NCBI GenBank assembly: GCA_041390305.1
Contig: JAWKQE010000018.1
Span: 80,304-144,303, forward strand
Source: JACKCR01 sp041390305
GTDB lineage: Bacteria > Eisenbacteria > RBG-16-71-46 > CAIMUX01
Direction: 5' to 3'
DNA: 64,000 nucleotides
The notes below the pieces were generated by a model, which was not told the DNA's origin, ran no database searches, and was given only the letters and a program-made list of their open reading frames with translations. This document shows, in pieces, positions 62,315-64,000 of this stretch; within the stretch, counting starts at the first letter, position 1, and every line of letters starts with the position of its first letter. The position numbers were made by a program, and so were the translations under genes.

Positions 62315-63171
62315 AGGAGTTCTCGTGTGGCTCGTTCCGGCGTGTCCGGATCGAACTCGACCAGCGCGAGTTCCGGTCCGTCGTGGGCTGCCCCGAAGAG
62401 CCAGGTCCGTCCGATCCGGTCCCGCCAGTCGCCGGTGATCCGGGCGGACTCGTGGACATGTCCGTGGAGGGAGATCGCGGGCTGCCGGGTCTCGAGGAAC
62501 CGACGGATGGCGATGCTTCCGACGTGGACGTCCAGCGGGACGTGATCGATCGATTGGTCGTCTAGTGCCGCACGGTCGAGGCAGGTCTGATACGGCGGAG
62601 CGTGGAAGACGACGATCGCGCGGTCGACGTCGGCGTTTCCTACCAGTGCCGAGAGGTCCTTCTCGATGGTCGAGTAGCGGATGTGATGGTCGGGGACCGG
62701 GACCGTCCGCAGTCCTTCCTCCGGACTCACACAGCCCGGATCGACGTATCGGGAGACGTCGTAGCGCTCCCAGTCTTTCAGCCGGAACGGAGATGGTGGA
62801 ACGCAGGCGTACCCGAAGACGGGCCGGTCTCCGAGGTGCAGCCGGCGATCGTGCGCGTATGACCACAGTCCTTCCGTCGCGACCGAGAGGATGGCCGCCT
62901 CCTCTATGCGAGCGTCGTCGTTCCCAAGGATGACGAACACCTTGGGGTAGCGTGCGCCCAGGATGCTCCGTAGACGTGACAGCTCTGCGGCCAGGAATCC
63001 ATGGACGAAGTCACGATGCGCGGGGTCGATGCTCTTCTGCATCACCCACGGATTGGGTAGGAGGTCGCCACCGAGAAAGACGGCGTCGGGGTGCCGACCG
63101 ATGATCTCGTGGAACAACTTCTCGTATCTGTCCACGTGGCCGTGTAGGTCGGAGGCAAACAGGCACCGCAT
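62311..63171 (-). CDS. Calcineurin-like metallophosphoesterase
   Basis: This 286-residue protein has the phosphoesterase motifs in order: SDLHGH (D-x-H), GGDLLP (GD), GNDD in place of GNHD, VFHAPP (the single His), and GHVH. The metal site is therefore nearly complete; the Asp in place of His in GN(H/D)D is worth noting. It binds two metals and cleaves a phosphoester. The substrate is unknown. The start at 63171 is the Met right before LFASDLHG, with GAGG upstream. The gene is convergent with the ATP-grasp/nucleotidyltransferase gene and may reverse a modification made by it, which is speculation. Confidence 0.88.
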   Translation of the reverse strand: MRCLFASDLHGHVDRYEKLFHEIIGRHPDAVFLGGDLLPNPWVMQKSIDPAHRDFVHGFLAAELSRLRSILGARYPKVFVILGNDDARIEEAAILSVATEGLWSYAHDRRLHLGDRPVFGYACVPPSPFRLKDWERYDVSRYVDPGCVSPEEGLRTVPVPDHHIRYSTIEKDLSALVGNADVDRAIVVFHAPPYQTCLDRAALDDQSIDHVPLDVHVGSIAIRRFLETRQPAISLHGHVHESARITGDWRDRIGRTWLFGAAHDGPELALVEFDPDTPERATRELL

Positions 63172-63369
63172 CAGGGCCTCGCAGGTTCGGCGCGCTTTTC
63201 CAGAGCCGTCTGCCCGATCGTACTCTTTCGCGAGAGGTCGTGCCACCGGGTTGCAGGTCGCTTCTTCGACAGCCCGACGTAGTTCCTCGAGCCCGGCGGC
63301 CTCTCGGCTGCCGGGCTCACGATCGTTTGCCTTGCGACTGGCCTTTCTGTCGGCTCGCGTTGTTCGAGG

Positions 63370-64000
63370 CTACTTCACGAGCAGCACCCGCGACGTCTGC
63401 TCGAACGATCCGGCTCGGAACCGTGCGAAGTAGGTGCCGCTCGCGATTCCGCGGGCGGCCCACTCCGTCACGTGTGTTCCGGCCGGCCGCATTCCTCGGG
63501 CGAGCTGCGTCACGAGTCGGCCCTGGGCGTCGAAGATCGACAGGTCGACGTCACTCTCCGCCGGGAGCGCGTAGGAGAACGAAGTGGCTCCGCGGAACGG
63601 ATTCGGTGCGTTCCGTACCGAGAACGAAGTCGGAAGCACGCCTTCCGGTGCGTCCGTGGTCGAACCGATGTGGAACGCTCCCTCGGCCGTGGGGCCGCCG
63701 TTGTAGGACGAGTCGACCGCACGAAGGGTCCACGTGTACGCGCCGTCGGGGAGCCCGCTCAGCGTCCACTCGGAAGCGGCGCTCAGGTTGCCGGGCTCGG
63801 GCAGGCGACGCGGGCTCGAGAGCGGCACGCCGTTCCGGTAGAGGCCGAGATCGTAGGTGAGCGCCGCAGACGGCGTCTGGTCGTCCGTGGCCGGATCCCA
63901 GGTGAGCGCGACCGTTCCACCCTGGCCTACGACGGCAGCGAGGCTTCCCGGCGCACCAGGACGCTGGTTCTGGCCTGGGCCGTCGTTCCGGTACGCGTGC
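63370..64000 (-). CDS. FG-GAP/VCBS-type secreted protein, 3' part only
   Basis: The gene enters from the right edge and ends at 63370, so only its last 210 codons are seen. The visible part reads ALTYDLGLYRNGVPLSSPRR, then GLPDGAYTWTLRAVDSSYNG, a fibronectin-like region typical of the C-terminal part of FG-GAP/VCBS proteins (the LTYNLRV...SVQAVD family), and ends with a sorting module (NAPNPFRGATSFSYALP, SIFDAQGRLVTQLARG, GIASGTYFARF). The N-terminal repeats are outside the window. Confidence 0.85.
   Translation of the reverse strand, partial: HAYRNDGPGQNQRPGAPGSLAAVVGQGGTVALTWDPATDDQTPSAALTYDLGLYRNGVPLSSPRRLPEPGNLSAASEWTLSGLPDGAYTWTLRAVDSSYNGGPTAEGAFHIGSTTDAPEGVLPTSFSVRNAPNPFRGATSFSYALPAESDVDLSIFDAQGRLVTQLARGMRPAGTHVTEWAARGIASGTYFARFRAGSFEQTSRVLLVK

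Noticed and set aside
1..64000. CRISPR arrays, insertion sequences, prophage, tRNA or rRNA genes
   Set aside because: I looked for regular direct repeats with spacers, transposase motifs, integrases and tRNA-like cloverleaf sequences in the intergenic regions and saw none; a tRNA scan would be a stricter test.

Overview
The window is a GC-rich bacterial segment with tightly packed genes. At least nine proteins end in the same C-terminal module (NPF..., then a GR-V stretch, then W-D-G-R/D...GVYF), the FlgD-like or type-IX-like sorting and anchoring domain. Together with Ser/Thr kinases paired with ECF sigma factors, an HzsA-related protein and CRTAC1/ASPIC proteins, this suggests an uncultured member of the FCB-like phyla (for example Eisenbacteria, Krumholzibacteria or Latescibacteria). 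That assignment is inference from gene content; there is no rRNA or tRNA gene in the window to settle it.

Layout. 1-5.2 kb: two secreted proteins (minus), then an ECF sigma factor and a membrane Ser/Thr kinase with TPRs (plus). 5.3-9.8 kb: a possible extracytoplasmic redox neighbourhood (DUF4266 lipoprotein, DUF3570, a CxxCH protein, PepSY-type membrane protein, DUF4920 protein). 9.9-15.2 kb: a frameshifted lactonase-type propeller, a vanadium-haloperoxidase/PAP2-like secreted protein, and a CRTAC1-type FG-GAP/ASPIC protein. 15.2-21.2 kb: a three-PAS histidine kinase and a complete Na+-pumping acyl-CoA decarboxylase operon. 21.4-26.2 kb: a sensor-like protein and three consecutive genes broken by many indels (Asp-box propeller, small exported protein, pirin). 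26.2-31.9 kb: pseudopilin plus HAMP-like membrane protein, an HzsA-like haem protein and a HAF-repeat protein. 32-36.7 kb: a very large kinase/NB-ARC/TPR protein, a sigma factor and a GNAT acetyltransferase. 36.7-40.6 kb: an ABC exporter with ECF sigma/anti-sigma pair, then a MATE exporter.

40.6-49.2 kb holds the most unusual locus. A winged-helix (ArsR-like) regulator is fused to an M29-aminopeptidase-like domain that has lost its metal ligands. It is flanked on both sides by secreted propeller genes, and the same 24-bp palindrome (CATATGCAA-N6-TTGCATATG) lies before the left propeller gene and in the divergent region between the regulator and the right one. The right-hand propeller gene has a tandem paralogue of exactly the same length.

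50-64 kb: a SEC-C protein; a nitric-oxide detoxification module in which NorR is divergent from Ric (YtfE) and quinol NO reductase, with a NorR-type palindrome and a clear sigma-54 promoter between them; glutamate dehydrogenase; and a three-gene cluster of PEP-synthase-type ATP-grasp proteins, one ending in a nucleotidyltransferase, with a small GAF-like sensor between them. A convergent metallophosphoesterase and the 3' part of another FG-GAP protein close the window. I saw no CRISPR array, insertion sequence, integrase, tRNA or rRNA.
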